A stretch of 64,000 bases of DNA. It comes from Clostridia bacterium. GTDB lineage: Bacteria; Bacillota; Clostridia; Oscillospirales; Acutalibacteraceae. The position numbers and the translations under genes were made by a program. Of this stretch, positions 35,249 to 43,965 are shown piece by piece; the stretch's first letter is position 1, and each line of letters starts with the position of its first letter. The stretch is taken from contig JAFVSK010000006.1 of the NCBI GenBank assembly GCA_017503785.1, positions 114,074 through 178,073 of the forward strand, given 5' to 3'. The notes under the pieces are model-generated. The model was not told the origin of the DNA. It saw only the letters and a list, made by a program, of their open reading frames with translations, and made no database searches.

Positions 35249-36261
35249 AGTAAGTCCCTCCAGTCGAATTGCACCACAGGAAACGCTTTTTCGGTTGCCA
35301 ACCGCGTATACACCGCGGCCGCCTCACGCGGAGAATGTGTTTCATCCACCAGCACCGACGGCGAAAACCGACGCTGTTCACACAGCCGCTTCAAGGTCTG
35401 CATATCGTCACTTTGAGTCCACCAGCCGGCCGATGACTCCTGCTTCGGCCGCGCTTGCGTGTGAGCCCCCACCAGCGTAATGCCGGGGCCGTGCACCTTG
35501 CGGTAGTAATCCACGCTGAAATCGCTGTGCCGCGTACAGCCCAGCAGCGCCACACGTCCAAACGGTGCCATGCAATCTAAAATTCCGTTCAAGCCGGCAC
35601 CCACGCCGGTTACTTCAATACCCACGTTCGCGCCGCCGCCTGTTAACTGCTTGACGGTGTCGGCAAAATCGGCTGCCAACGGATCCAGTGCGTAATCGGC
35701 ACCGCAGGCCAACGCTTTTTCACGTTTTTCGGGCAACGGATCGGCAGCGATCACCGGCACCGCCCCTGCCGCTTTCAGCAGCGGCACGGCCCATAAGCCC
35801 AGTACACCCAAGCCCATCACAAGCGCACTCTCACCCAATTCCAAGCGACACTTGCGTATGGCGGCCAACGGAAAGGTGCCAATGTAAAACAACGCCGCCT
35901 CTTCAAACGAAAGCTCACCAATGGGGTACACGTTCTTCGCCGCAATGGTAACGTATTGACTGTGCGTGCTGCCCGCCAGTGCCACGCGGTCGCCCACAGC
36001 AAGCGAGGTCACTCCCTCGCCCACCTGAACCACCGTACCCGACGAGCTGTATCCGCAACGGCGCGGGAACACCGCCGGCTCCTCGCCTGTGCTGTAAATG
36101 CTCACCACAGGGTCGCCCACCAGATTGGCACGCTCGGTGCCGCTGCTGATGGTGGACACCGCCAGCTTCACCACCACCTCATCGGCGGCGGGAGCACGCA
36201 CGGGCTCGGCCACCAATTCGGCGGTGTTCGGTTTTGTAAAAACAATGTTATTGCTGTTCAT
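35245..36261 (-). CDS. zinc-type alcohol/polyol dehydrogenase family protein (MDR)
   Basis: 338 residues. GroES-like domain with SGTERANLVGDP and CGYSSSGTVVQVGEGV, Rossmann domain VMGLGVLGLWAVPLLKAAGAVPVIAADP. The usual zinc-ligand pattern is reduced, resembling BchC/'theta' MDR proteins that partner Gfo/Idh enzymes. Start uncertain: ATG at 36261 (G-rich SD GGGTG) or 36267. First gene of the operon; a TATAAT lies at 36279-36284 on the minus strand, so the leader is very short. Confidence 0.83.
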   Translation of the reverse strand: MNSNNIVFTKPNTAELVAEPVRAPAADEVVVKLAVSTISSGTERANLVGDPVVSIYSTGEEPAVFPRRCGYSSSGTVVQVGEGVTSLAVGDRVALAGSTHSQYVTIAAKNVYPIGELSFEEAALFYIGTFPLAAIRKCRLELGESALVMGLGVLGLWAVPLLKAAGAVPVIAADPLPEKREKALACGADYALDPLAADFADTVKQLTGGGANVGIEVTGVGAGLNGILDCMAPFGRVALLGCTRHSDFSVDYYRKVHGPGITLVGAHTQARPKQESSAGWWTQSDDMQTLKRLCEQRRFSPSVLVDETHSPREAAAVYTRLATEKAFPVVQFDWRDLL

Positions 36262-36289
36262 TTGCATCACCCAACTTGATTATACCGCC

Positions 36290-36318
36290 TTGCAATCCAC
36301 AATAAAATATGCTATCCT
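36290..36318 (+). promoter_or_regulatory. divergent promoter region, AraC gene
   Basis: TTGCAA (36290-36295), 17-bp spacer, TATCCT (36313-36318), on the plus strand. The minus-strand TATAAT of the oxidoreductase operon (36279-36284) lies beside it, so a regulator bound here could affect both. Confidence 0.5.
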
Positions 36319-36364
36319 ATAATTAATGAGGTAATTTTCTGTAAGAAATGGCGGTGTATCACTG

Positions 36365-37120
36365 TTGGATAACACACTTTTCTCCAATCCGTATCGTTTT
36401 TACGAGATCTTGCGCAACACCTACCACTACTCCGATAACCGCGGCGGCTCACCCGAGCATTACGTTGCCTATATGCTGTGCGGCAGCTGTCGCATCACGT
36501 CGCCACGCGGCACCATCCACGCGAACACGGGCGACGTGTTCTACATTCCCAAAGGCTTGCCCTACCAATCCTACTGGTACGGCAAGCCCGAGATCCGCTT
36601 TTTATCGTTCGGATTCCAGCAATTCCCCGAGGCGGCACAAAGCCCCTACGCTCTGCAGATCGTGGATTGCAGCCCCGAGCTAAAAGCTCGATTGCAGGCG
36701 CTGCCCTTGGGCCTTAACCCCAACAGTGCAACGTTGGGTGCATTTTACACACTGCTTGCCGCGCTATTGCCGTCGATGCAGACCGATGCCCCCAACCGCA
36801 ACGAACAGCTCTATCGCGCTGCGCGACAGCAGCTCATTGCCGACCCTGCCATCACCGCTACGCGGCTGGCACGCGCTTTGGGCATCAGCGAATCGTCGCT
36901 GTACACCGTGTTTAAGGCATGCGGCAACAAAACGCCCAACACCGTGCGCCGAGAGGTACTGTGCGAAAAGGCTGTAATACTGCTCACCACCACCGATAAA
37001 TCGGTTCAAGAGATCAGCGATCTTTTGCATTTCAGCTCGACTTCATATTTTCGTAAGATCCTAAAGCTGCACACGGGCATGTCCCCTCGCGAGATTCGCC
37101 GCAACGCCACGGCAATGTAA
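36365..37120 (+). CDS. AraC family transcriptional regulator
   Basis: 251 residues. N-terminal cupin-like sensing domain (HYVAYMLCGSCRITSPRGTIHANTGDVFYIPKGLPYQSYW), C-terminal double HTH: ATRLARALGISESSLYTVFK and VQEISDLLHFSSTSYFRKILKLHTGMSPREIRR. TTG start in a weak G-rich SD context; no in-frame ATG or GTG fits better. Divergent from the three oxidoreductase genes, which are its likely targets, with a sugar-type effector. Confidence 0.87.
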   Translation: MDNTLFSNPYRFYEILRNTYHYSDNRGGSPEHYVAYMLCGSCRITSPRGTIHANTGDVFYIPKGLPYQSYWYGKPEIRFLSFGFQQFPEAAQSPYALQIVDCSPELKARLQALPLGLNPNSATLGAFYTLLAALLPSMQTDAPNRNEQLYRAARQQLIADPAITATRLARALGISESSLYTVFKACGNKTPNTVRREVLCEKAVILLTTTDKSVQEISDLLHFSSTSYFRKILKLHTGMSPREIRRNATAM

Positions 37121-37121
37121 G

Positions 37122-37150
37122 GCATACTCAGCCATCACACCGCATATAGT
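37122..37150 (+). promoter_or_regulatory. candidate sigma-E promoter of spoIIID
   Basis: GCATA (37122-37126), 16-bp gap, CATATAGT (37143-37150), resembling the sigma-E -35 and -10. spoIIID is sigma-E dependent in Bacillus; the match here is approximate. Confidence 0.4.
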
Positions 37151-37180
37151 GTACAGAACTACGTATATGAGGTGATGGCT

Positions 37181-37432
37181 ATGAAGGGTGCCGTGGAGGA
37201 ACGCGCCACACAGCTGGGCGAATACATACTGGAAAACAAAGCCACCGTGCGGGCTGCCGCCAAAAAGTTTCACATCAGCAAATCAACGGTGCACAAAGAC
37301 GTGTCCGATCGGTTGCAAACCGTCAATCCGCAGCTTTACAGCGAGGTGCGGCAAATTTTGGATATTAACAAGGCCCAGCGGCACATTCGGGGCGGCATTG
37401 CCACCCGCCGTAAATATCTTCAAAACGAGTAA
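37181..37432 (+). CDS. spoIIID: sporulation transcriptional regulator SpoIIID
   Basis: 83 residues (Bacillus protein: 93). HTH segment ATVRAAAKKFHISKSTVHKDVSDRL is nearly invariant in SpoIIID, and the basic C-terminal NKAQRHIRGGIATRRKY contacts the minor groove. It controls mother-cell genes after sigma-E. The ATG at 37181 has GAGG at 8 nt; earlier GTG and ATG codons overlap the SD. Followed by a strong terminator. It confirms that the organism sporulates or recently did. Confidence 0.95.
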   Translation: MKGAVEERATQLGEYILENKATVRAAAKKFHISKSTVHKDVSDRLQTVNPQLYSEVRQILDINKAQRHIRGGIATRRKYLQNE

Positions 37433-37433
37433 A

Positions 37434-37465
37434 AAAAGCAGCGTTGGTGTTCCAACGCTGCTTTT
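37434..37465. terminator. bidirectional terminator
   Basis: Arms AAAAGCAGCGTTGG / CCAACGCTGCTTTT with a TGTT loop, between spoIIID and the convergent lyase gene. Confidence 0.88.
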
Positions 37466-37467
37466 CA

Positions 37468-38745
37468 TTATATTGTTAATACGCCGTTATCCAGCATCTT
37501 CTGTGCCGCCAGCAGCACCCCGATGCGACCGGACGAGAAGTTAAGTCCGCCCTGCATATACACCGCAAACGGCTCACGCAGCGGCGCATCGGCCGACAGT
37601 TCAATGGACGAGCCCATCGTAAACGCACCTGCCGCCATGATCACCTGATTATCGTAGCCGGGCATATCCCACGGTTCGGGGGTCACGAACGCATCCACCG
37701 GCGCACCGCTTTGAATACCCTGGCAGAACGCAATGAGCGGAGCTGCCTCGCGCATTTGGATGGCCTGAATAATATCGGCACGCGCCTCGGCTGCCGCAGG
37801 TGTACAACAATAGCCGAATCGCTCAAATAACGAGGCGGCAAACACGGCGGTCTTCATTGCCTCACCCACCACGTGCGGCGCTTGGAACAGGCCCATAAAC
37901 ATGGTGCGATTATGCCCCAGCGAAGCCCCCACCTCTTTGCCAAGGCCGGGAGTGGTTAACCGATAGGCACACTTTTCCACAAGCTCGCGGCGACCGCAAA
38001 TGTAGCCGCCGTTTTCGGCAATGCCGCCACCGGGATTTTTAATCAGCGAGCCCGCCATCAAGTCGGCTCCCACCGCCGTGGGCTCGCACTTTTCGGCAAA
38101 TTCACCGTAGCAGTTATCTACAAACACGATCACATCCTGGCGCACCGAGCGAATGGCGGCAATCAGTTTGCCAATACGCTCCACCGTGAGCGACGGCCGC
38201 AAATTATACCCACGCGAACGCTGAATATGTACCACCTTCACCGCAGGCTCCTCACGCAACGCCGCACAAACGGCCTCGTGATCGGGATACCCATCGGGTC
38301 CCAGCGGCACCTCGCGGTAGCCCACACCGTATTCCGCAAGCGAGCCGTCGCTGGCCTTGTCGGCACCGATCACACCCAGCAGTGTATCGTACGGCGCACC
38401 CGTAGCGGCAAGCAACACGTCACCGGGACGAAGCACACCAAACAACGCCACCGTAATGGCGTGTGTGCCGCACAAAATACTGTGCCGCACCAACGCGTCC
38501 TCAGCGCCCAGCACCTCGGCAAACACCTCTTCCAGCACCTCACGGCCACGGTCACCGTAGCCGTAGCCGGTGGTGGGCACAAAATGCGATTCACTCACCT
38601 GATGGTGAATAAACGCCGCAAGCACCTTTTGTTGATTGTAATCGGCAATATCCTCAATACGCTCAAACGCCTCTTTCGCATCGGCAAGCGCCGCATCGGC
38701 GGCCGCCTGCAAGCGCGGATCAATGGTAAAAAACGCAGTTTGCAT
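37468..38745 (-). CDS. methionine gamma-lyase / 'aluminium resistance' family PLP protein
   Basis: 425 residues. The family pattern is complete: YGYGDRGREVLEEVFAEVLGAEDALVRHSILCGTHAI near residue 65, VFVDNCYGEFAE (cofactor Asp), and GSLIKNPGGGIAENGGYICGR with the PLP lysine. The 'aluminium resistance' name is historic; a C-S lyase role is inferred for the family. ATG at 38745 with AAAGGA upstream. Last gene of the minus-strand run beginning with the DUF368 gene. Confidence 0.87.
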   Translation of the reverse strand: MQTAFFTIDPRLQAAADAALADAKEAFERIEDIADYNQQKVLAAFIHHQVSESHFVPTTGYGYGDRGREVLEEVFAEVLGAEDALVRHSILCGTHAITVALFGVLRPGDVLLAATGAPYDTLLGVIGADKASDGSLAEYGVGYREVPLGPDGYPDHEAVCAALREEPAVKVVHIQRSRGYNLRPSLTVERIGKLIAAIRSVRQDVIVFVDNCYGEFAEKCEPTAVGADLMAGSLIKNPGGGIAENGGYICGRRELVEKCAYRLTTPGLGKEVGASLGHNRTMFMGLFQAPHVVGEAMKTAVFAASLFERFGYCCTPAAAEARADIIQAIQMREAAPLIAFCQGIQSGAPVDAFVTPEPWDMPGYDNQVIMAAGAFTMGSSIELSADAPLREPFAVYMQGGLNFSSGRIGVLLAAQKMLDNGVLTI

Positions 38746-38749
38746 GTTG

Positions 38750-39478
38750 TTAAGTCCTTTCTGTTTGTGCAATCATGCTGCACGTAACGAAGCCCAGCTT
38801 GGTATACAACCGCTCGGCACCGTCATTTTTGGGGCAAATATACACCTGCCTGCCTTCTGCCTGCAGCGCTGTCGCCAACGAGCCGACACACAGCCCTGCC
38901 AAGCCGCGCTGACGGTACACCGGTGTGGTTGCCACACCGCCGATCAACGCGCCGCCCTGCCATTCCGCCACCGTCATGGCCGACGAGATGGGAATTCCCG
39001 CCTCGCAAACCGCTACGTTGCGGCAAAAGCCGTGCCGCTCGCGGAAGCAAATATCGGGGTACCACACGTCAAACGGGGCTAAATGTGGGAAAATCGGCTG
39101 TAAAAAGGCGTATAACTCCCGTGGAGATACGTGAGCAAGCTCTGCCGCAGGCGCGCCGTTTTGAGCCTCGTAGCGCATAACGGGATAGGTAGCCACCTCA
39201 CCCTGCCATGCGGCTGCCACCGCTGCCGCGGTATCGGGGTCGGATAACAGCGACGTTATATCGGGCTGCATCGCCACGAACCACGCCAGCTCCTCGCGCT
39301 CCTCGGGCACGGCATACACCAAGGCCTGTCCGTCGAACAACGCGGCAACGCTGCCGCTGTCGCCCACGTAATAGCGAATGAACGGTACGGCACCGTAACA
39401 CTCCCACAGCGCCTGCACACGGCACAAGAGCAACTCATCACCCTGCTGCGGCGGCAGCGCTTCCACCAGCCGTATCAC
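38750..39478 (-). CDS. GNAT family N-acetyltransferase
   Basis: 242 residues. An N-terminal domain of unknown type (1-120) is followed by a GNAT core, with acetyl-CoA motif ALIGGVATTPVYRQRGLAGLCVGSL (V-x-x-x-x-RQRG-L-A) and ERLYTKLGFV at the end. Substrate unknown. The GTG at 39478 overlaps the upstream M42 peptidase stop (GTGA). Confidence 0.8.
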   Translation of the reverse strand: MIRLVEALPPQQGDELLLCRVQALWECYGAVPFIRYYVGDSGSVAALFDGQALVYAVPEEREELAWFVAMQPDITSLLSDPDTAAAVAAAWQGEVATYPVMRYEAQNGAPAAELAHVSPRELYAFLQPIFPHLAPFDVWYPDICFRERHGFCRNVAVCEAGIPISSAMTVAEWQGGALIGGVATTPVYRQRGLAGLCVGSLATALQAEGRQVYICPKNDGAERLYTKLGFVTCSMIAQTERT

Positions 39479-40509
39479 AGCGCACCGTCCCACGCGGGCA
39501 GCGTGTTCATCATTACGTCTAACAGACGATAAGTTTCGCGAATATCCTTTTCATCCAGCACGCACGACGGCGAATGGATATACCGACACGGCAGCGACAC
39601 CGCTGCCACGCGAGCACCGGCACCCGCCACCTGCATGGACGAAGCATCGTTACCGCCCGATACCATGTGCTTGGTCTGTATGGCAATACCGTGCTCGTCA
39701 GCCAAGCGGAAGATTTCATCAAATAAGCCTTTATCGTACATGGTGGCACGGTCCATAAACGACACCACCGGACCACCACCCATGCGGCACACGCGCTTGG
39801 CTTCGGGGACCTCCATAATGTCCGATGCCGTGGTCGCATCAATTGCCACCGCAATGGCAGGCTGCACGGCAAACGCGGCCACACCGGCACCCATGCACCC
39901 GATCTCCTCACGCACGGTAAACGCCAAGGTTACGTCATACTTCGGCTTGGTTTTCGCCAATGCCAACAACAGCGCACAGCCCACGCGGTCATCCAGCGCC
40001 TTGGATTTAAAGCGCTCACCGCCCAGTGCTGCCGCTTCGTCGGCAAAGCACACCGCATCACCCACGCCACACACAGCCTCAGCCTCGGCACGGCTTGCAG
40101 CGCCAATGTCGATTACCATATCCTCTTTAGCGGGCACCTTTGTTTTCTGGTCGCCGCTGCACTGATGCACGGCTTTGCCACCGATCACACCCACGTGACC
40201 GTTCACCGTCACACGGCGGGCAAACAGCACCTCGGGAACCATGCCGCCCACACAGGCAAACCGCAGGTATCCTTCGTCCGTAATATCGGTAACCAGGGCA
40301 CCCACCTCGTCCATGTGTGCCGCAAACAACACGCGCTGCGGCGCCGGCTGTTCACCCTGCAGCTCGACCAGCACGTTGCCCAAGCGGTCCACCTGCACCG
40401 AACGCACGGCAGCCGCTGTTTTTAATTCGTTCAGCACGTACTCGCGCACGGCAGTTTCACGGCCGGAAATGCCGCACAGCGCACTAATGTGTAACACCGA
40501 TTCACGCAT
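39475..40509 (-). CDS. M42 family metallopeptidase (glutamyl/leucyl aminopeptidase type), copy 1
   Basis: 344 residues. Metal ligands of the M42/M28 fold: AAHMDEVG (His), SKALDDRVGCAL (bridging Asp), VREEIGCMGA (Glu catalytic and ligand), AIDAT (Asp) and RYIHSPS (His). These are dodecameric (TET-like) aminopeptidases acting on short peptides in the cytoplasm. ATG overlapping the end of the second M42 gene by 8 bases. Confidence 0.88.
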   Translation of the reverse strand: MRESVLHISALCGISGRETAVREYVLNELKTAAAVRSVQVDRLGNVLVELQGEQPAPQRVLFAAHMDEVGALVTDITDEGYLRFACVGGMVPEVLFARRVTVNGHVGVIGGKAVHQCSGDQKTKVPAKEDMVIDIGAASRAEAEAVCGVGDAVCFADEAAALGGERFKSKALDDRVGCALLLALAKTKPKYDVTLAFTVREEIGCMGAGVAAFAVQPAIAVAIDATTASDIMEVPEAKRVCRMGGGPVVSFMDRATMYDKGLFDEIFRLADEHGIAIQTKHMVSGGNDASSMQVAGAGARVAAVSLPCRYIHSPSCVLDEKDIRETYRLLDVMMNTLPAWDGAL

Positions 40510-41524
40510 TGCCCTGCACCGTCCCTTCCTCGGCAAACGCCGCCATCAAGGCAGCCACCGCCTCAATATCCGAAAGCGATGCCACCTCAACGGGCGTGTG
40601 CATATACCGCAACGGAATGGACAACAGCCCCGTGGGAATTCCCGCACGGGCCACCGTGATCGCATCGGCATCGGTTCCTGTTTTGCCGCCCATACCCTCG
40701 TATTGCAACGGAATATCGTGCTGCTGCGCCAAGGTGCGCAGCTGCTTCGTGATCGCTTCATCCAGCACGGGAGATACACCCAGCATCACACCGCCGCCCA
40801 ACACGCCGCACGTAGCACGGTTCGCATCGGGCGTGTGGGCAAAGCTTACGTCCACTGCAATGGCGGCTTCGGGTTCCAGCGCAAATGCCGCAGGCCCTGC
40901 ACCGCGCGTGCCCAGTTCCTCCTGAACACAGAACAGCACTGCCACGTTCCACGGCAACGCTTTGTCTTTTACAAGCGCCAGTGTGCGCAGGATCGCCGCG
41001 CAACCGGCACGGTCATCCAACGCTTTGGCACACACACGGTCGCCCAACAAGCGGTCGAACCGCGGAGCAAACATCACCCGCGTTCCCAAGGGAATACGCG
41101 CCCGCGCCTCATCGGCGGGCAAGCCCACGTCGATACCTCGCTCCTCTATTTTAAGCAACGCTTCGTCACCGCCCGACAGATGCGGCGGCGTGGAGCAAAA
41201 CACACCGTTCAGCGGCGGCTCACACAATACCACCACCGGCTGCGCAGCCAACGTGCGCGCATCGGCTCCGCCGCAGGGCGCTACCCGCAAAAAGCCGTTA
41301 TCCAGCACGTCGGTCACGATAAAGCCGATCTCATCCACGTGTGCTTCCAGCAGCAGCGTGGGTGCGTTTTCATTGCCCGACGGCCGCACGCCCCACACGT
41401 TTCCCATGGCATCGGTGTGCACCTGCGGCACGTATGCTGCCAGCTTGCTCGCCAGCAGCTCTGCTGCCTGCGATACGCCGTTCACGCCGGCGGCCGCACA
41501 CAGCTCTTGTAACAATGCTTCCAT
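40502..41524 (-). CDS. M42 family metallopeptidase, copy 2
   Basis: 340 residues, same family as the gene downstream but clearly diverged. Ligand motifs: EAHVDEIGF, AKALDDRAGCAA, VQEELGTRGAG, AVDVSF and RYMHTPVE. A tandem pair may form mixed particles or split substrates. It starts just after the murD stop. Confidence 0.88.
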   Translation of the reverse strand: MEALLQELCAAAGVNGVSQAAELLASKLAAYVPQVHTDAMGNVWGVRPSGNENAPTLLLEAHVDEIGFIVTDVLDNGFLRVAPCGGADARTLAAQPVVVLCEPPLNGVFCSTPPHLSGGDEALLKIEERGIDVGLPADEARARIPLGTRVMFAPRFDRLLGDRVCAKALDDRAGCAAILRTLALVKDKALPWNVAVLFCVQEELGTRGAGPAAFALEPEAAIAVDVSFAHTPDANRATCGVLGGGVMLGVSPVLDEAITKQLRTLAQQHDIPLQYEGMGGKTGTDADAITVARAGIPTGLLSIPLRYMHTPVEVASLSDIEAVAALMAAFAEEGTVQGNA

Positions 41525-42898
41525 TTACGTCAACTCCTGCACCAATCGTTTGAAATGATTGCCGCGTTCTTCAAAATTCTTATACATATCAAAGCTGGCA
41601 CTGGCGGGCGATAAAAACACAATATCCCCCTCGCCTGCCAAGCTGTCGGCTGTTTGCACCGCTTCCTCCATGGAAGCCACCCGCGTGATCGGCACCTCGG
41701 CCGCATCGCGCCGCAGCACGGCTTCAATGGCAGGCGCCGTTGCGCCCAACAGTATGGCGTGCTTAACGGTGGTTGCCGCCACAGGCCCTAACGGATCGTA
41801 AGGAATGTGCTTATCGTACCCACCGGCAATAAGGATCACCTTACGGTCAAACGCCTCCAAGCCCGCAATGGTGCGCGAAGGACTGCTGCCGATGGAATCG
41901 TTATACCATTCCACGCCACCGCGACAGCGCACCAGCTCACAGCGATGCGGCACACCGCCAAAGGTGCGCGCAAAATCGGCCATGACCTCAAGAGGAACCA
42001 CCCCATAGGTGGCCGCAAACGCCGCCAAGAAATTTTCAATGTTATGCACACCGCGAATAAGAATCTCCGATGCCGGCAGCACCGGCACCGTGGTAGTCCC
42101 ATCGGTGATATACAGCACACCATCCTCGCCCAAATACGCGCCGCGCTCCACGGGATGACGGCGCGAGAACCACCACACGTCACCGCGACACAGCTTTGCA
42201 AACGCCGCCGTGTGCTCGTTATCCGCATTCAGCACAGCACGGTCGCCGGGCTGCTGATGCGCCACCAGGTTTGCTTTGGCATCAATGTATTCCTGCATAT
42301 CGGCGTGCCAGTCCAAATGATTGGGGGCCACGTTGGTCACCACAGCCACCTGTGGGCTTTGTGTCATCATCGTCAGCTGGAAGCTGGACAGCTCCACCAC
42401 CGCCTTATCCGACGGCTGCACCGTTTCCACCGCGGGCAACATCGGGTTGCCGATATTTCCGCCCAGATGCACCGTTTGCCCCGCCTGCGACAAAAGCCCC
42501 GCAATCAACGTGGTCGTGGTGGTCTTACCGTCGGAGCCGGTCACTGCATAAATGGGCGCCGGACACAGCTCAAAAAACAGCTCCATCTCCGAGGTGACGG
42601 TCTTCCCCGCGGCCCGCGCCGCTTCAAACGGCGGCAGATAGGGCTTCATGCCCGGTGTGCGCAAAATGAGCGCAGCATCCAAATTGTCCAAATACGCCTC
42701 ACCCAAGCACAGCGTTGCCCCGGCAGCCTCCAGCTCGTCGGCCACGGTGCCCAGCTGCTCACGCGTGCGCTTATCACACGCCGTCACCACGGCACCCTTT
42801 TCCAACAGCTGATAGATCACCGACAGGTTGTTGTGACCAATACCGCAAACCGCCACAGCCTTGCCGCCGAGCGAGTTAAAAAATTCGTTACGATCCAC
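41525..42898 (-). CDS. murD: UDP-N-acetylmuramoylalanine--D-glutamate ligase
   Basis: 457 residues, three-domain Mur ligase. P-loop VTGSDGKTTTTTL near residue 120, ELSSFQL, NVAPNHLDWH and the C-terminal LSPASASFDMYKNFEERGNHF, all diagnostic of MurD. It adds D-Glu to UDP-MurNAc-Ala in the cytoplasm. Start: several GTG codons follow a GGGAG; 42898 gives 8-nt spacing, 42901 is possible. The gene lies directly downstream of a DUF368 lipid-carrier transporter, outside a standard mur cluster. Confidence 0.93.
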   Translation of the reverse strand: MDRNEFFNSLGGKAVAVCGIGHNNLSVIYQLLEKGAVVTACDKRTREQLGTVADELEAAGATLCLGEAYLDNLDAALILRTPGMKPYLPPFEAARAAGKTVTSEMELFFELCPAPIYAVTGSDGKTTTTTLIAGLLSQAGQTVHLGGNIGNPMLPAVETVQPSDKAVVELSSFQLTMMTQSPQVAVVTNVAPNHLDWHADMQEYIDAKANLVAHQQPGDRAVLNADNEHTAAFAKLCRGDVWWFSRRHPVERGAYLGEDGVLYITDGTTTVPVLPASEILIRGVHNIENFLAAFAATYGVVPLEVMADFARTFGGVPHRCELVRCRGGVEWYNDSIGSSPSRTIAGLEAFDRKVILIAGGYDKHIPYDPLGPVAATTVKHAILLGATAPAIEAVLRRDAAEVPITRVASMEEAVQTADSLAGEGDIVFLSPASASFDMYKNFEERGNHFKRLVQELT

Positions 42899-42914
42899 CA
42901 CGATCACTCCCTGT

Positions 42915-43820
42915 TTAATCGTCTGAGAACTTCGAAAGATACAAAATACCGGCCAAGCCCGCCGCCAGCGTTACCACCGACACCACGGCCGTTACGATCC
43001 ACGCACCGGCCGAGGCCTGTACCTGCAGTGCAGGCCACACAATATCGCCCGCAATATCCGCCAGCGAGCCAACCACAAAGCCCATAATGATGCAATAGGT
43101 CTGATGCGGGAATTTATTCATCGTCCATTCCAGTGGCCGCGTGATCAGCATCACACCCAGCAGCGTGGAGATCACGAGCAGCGCCAAGAAGGTTACCGCC
43201 TCGCCCACACCGCTCACCGCGGGGCCGCCAAGCAGCGATTTCAGCCATGCCACCACCGTGTCGATGGCACCCGACATGGTACCGTAGATGCCCAGCACCA
43301 ACAGCATGTGCGATGTGCTGATACCCGGCAAGATCAGCGCCAGCGATACCACCAGTCCGGCCACCAGCCACACCAACAGGCTTCCCAGCGTTAAGTTTCC
43401 CGTGGCAGGCAGCAAACCCTGCGGCAGCATACCGATGCCCAGAACAATGGCCACACCCAACAGAATATACAGCGCCGACGAAACCTTAAACTTCGACTCT
43501 TTGGTTTTGCGATAGAGTGCCGGAATACCGCCCACGATGGCACCGAAGAAGAAGAACGACACCGGGATCGGATAGGTTTCCAGCAACCAGCCAATGGTGG
43601 AGGCCAACGCGCAGAAGCCAATTACCGCGCCCAAGCAAAACTTGGCCAAAAACCACAGATTGCGCTTGATATCCTTACCAAAATGGCTGATGGACGCGAT
43701 CAAGCGATCGTAAATGCCCAAAATAATGGCCATCGTGCCACCGCTGACACCGGGCACCGTCATCGACGAGCCGATGAGGAACCCCTTGAACGGAACCAAA
43801 CATGCCTTTAAAAACTTCAT
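42915..43820 (-). CDS. DUF368 membrane protein, PopT-like undecaprenyl phosphate translocase
   Basis: 301 residues, about 8-9 TM segments with two related halves: GFLIGSSMTVPGVSGGTMAIILGIYDRLI and LVVSLALILPGISTSHMLLVLGIYGTM, the DUF368 signature. Members of this family have been identified as undecaprenyl phosphate recyclers (PopT). The next gene, murD, supports a role in wall precursor supply. ATG with GGGAGG at about 9 nt; own promoter. Confidence 0.88.
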   Translation of the reverse strand: MKFLKACLVPFKGFLIGSSMTVPGVSGGTMAIILGIYDRLIASISHFGKDIKRNLWFLAKFCLGAVIGFCALASTIGWLLETYPIPVSFFFFGAIVGGIPALYRKTKESKFKVSSALYILLGVAIVLGIGMLPQGLLPATGNLTLGSLLVWLVAGLVVSLALILPGISTSHMLLVLGIYGTMSGAIDTVVAWLKSLLGGPAVSGVGEAVTFLALLVISTLLGVMLITRPLEWTMNKFPHQTYCIIMGFVVGSLADIAGDIVWPALQVQASAGAWIVTAVVSVVTLAAGLAGILYLSKFSDD

Positions 43821-43850
43821 AGCAGATGCCTCCCATCAGAATACCCTCTC

Positions 43851-43879
43851 ATTATACACCAATGGTATGCTTTTGTCAC
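43851..43879 (-). promoter_or_regulatory. sigma-A promoter of the DUF368-murD operon
   Basis: Minus strand: GTGACA (43879-43874), 17-bp spacer, TATAAT (43856-43851). Confidence 0.75.
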
Positions 43880-43899
43880 CCATAATTTGCGGTTTTCTG

Positions 43900-43928
43900 T
43901 TGCACAAATCGCAAAAAAGCGGTATACT
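43900..43928 (+). promoter_or_regulatory. sigma-A promoter of the HD-domain gene
   Basis: TTGCAC (43900-43905), 17-bp spacer, TATACT (43923-43928), divergent from the DUF368 promoter. Confidence 0.75.
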
Positions 43929-43965
43929 TGAAAAAAGAGTTTCGTTTTGGGAAGGACGTGGCGGT

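Noticed and set aside
40241-43087. Two plus-strand ORFs of more than 420 codons over the M42 and murD genes
   Set aside because: Opposite to well-defined enzymes with complete motifs; Arg/His/Gln-rich low-quality composition.
43714-43965. N-terminal extension of the HD-domain gene to 43714
   Set aside because: The extension runs antisense into the DUF368 gene and upstream of the HD gene's own promoter; ATG 43966 has a usable SD.
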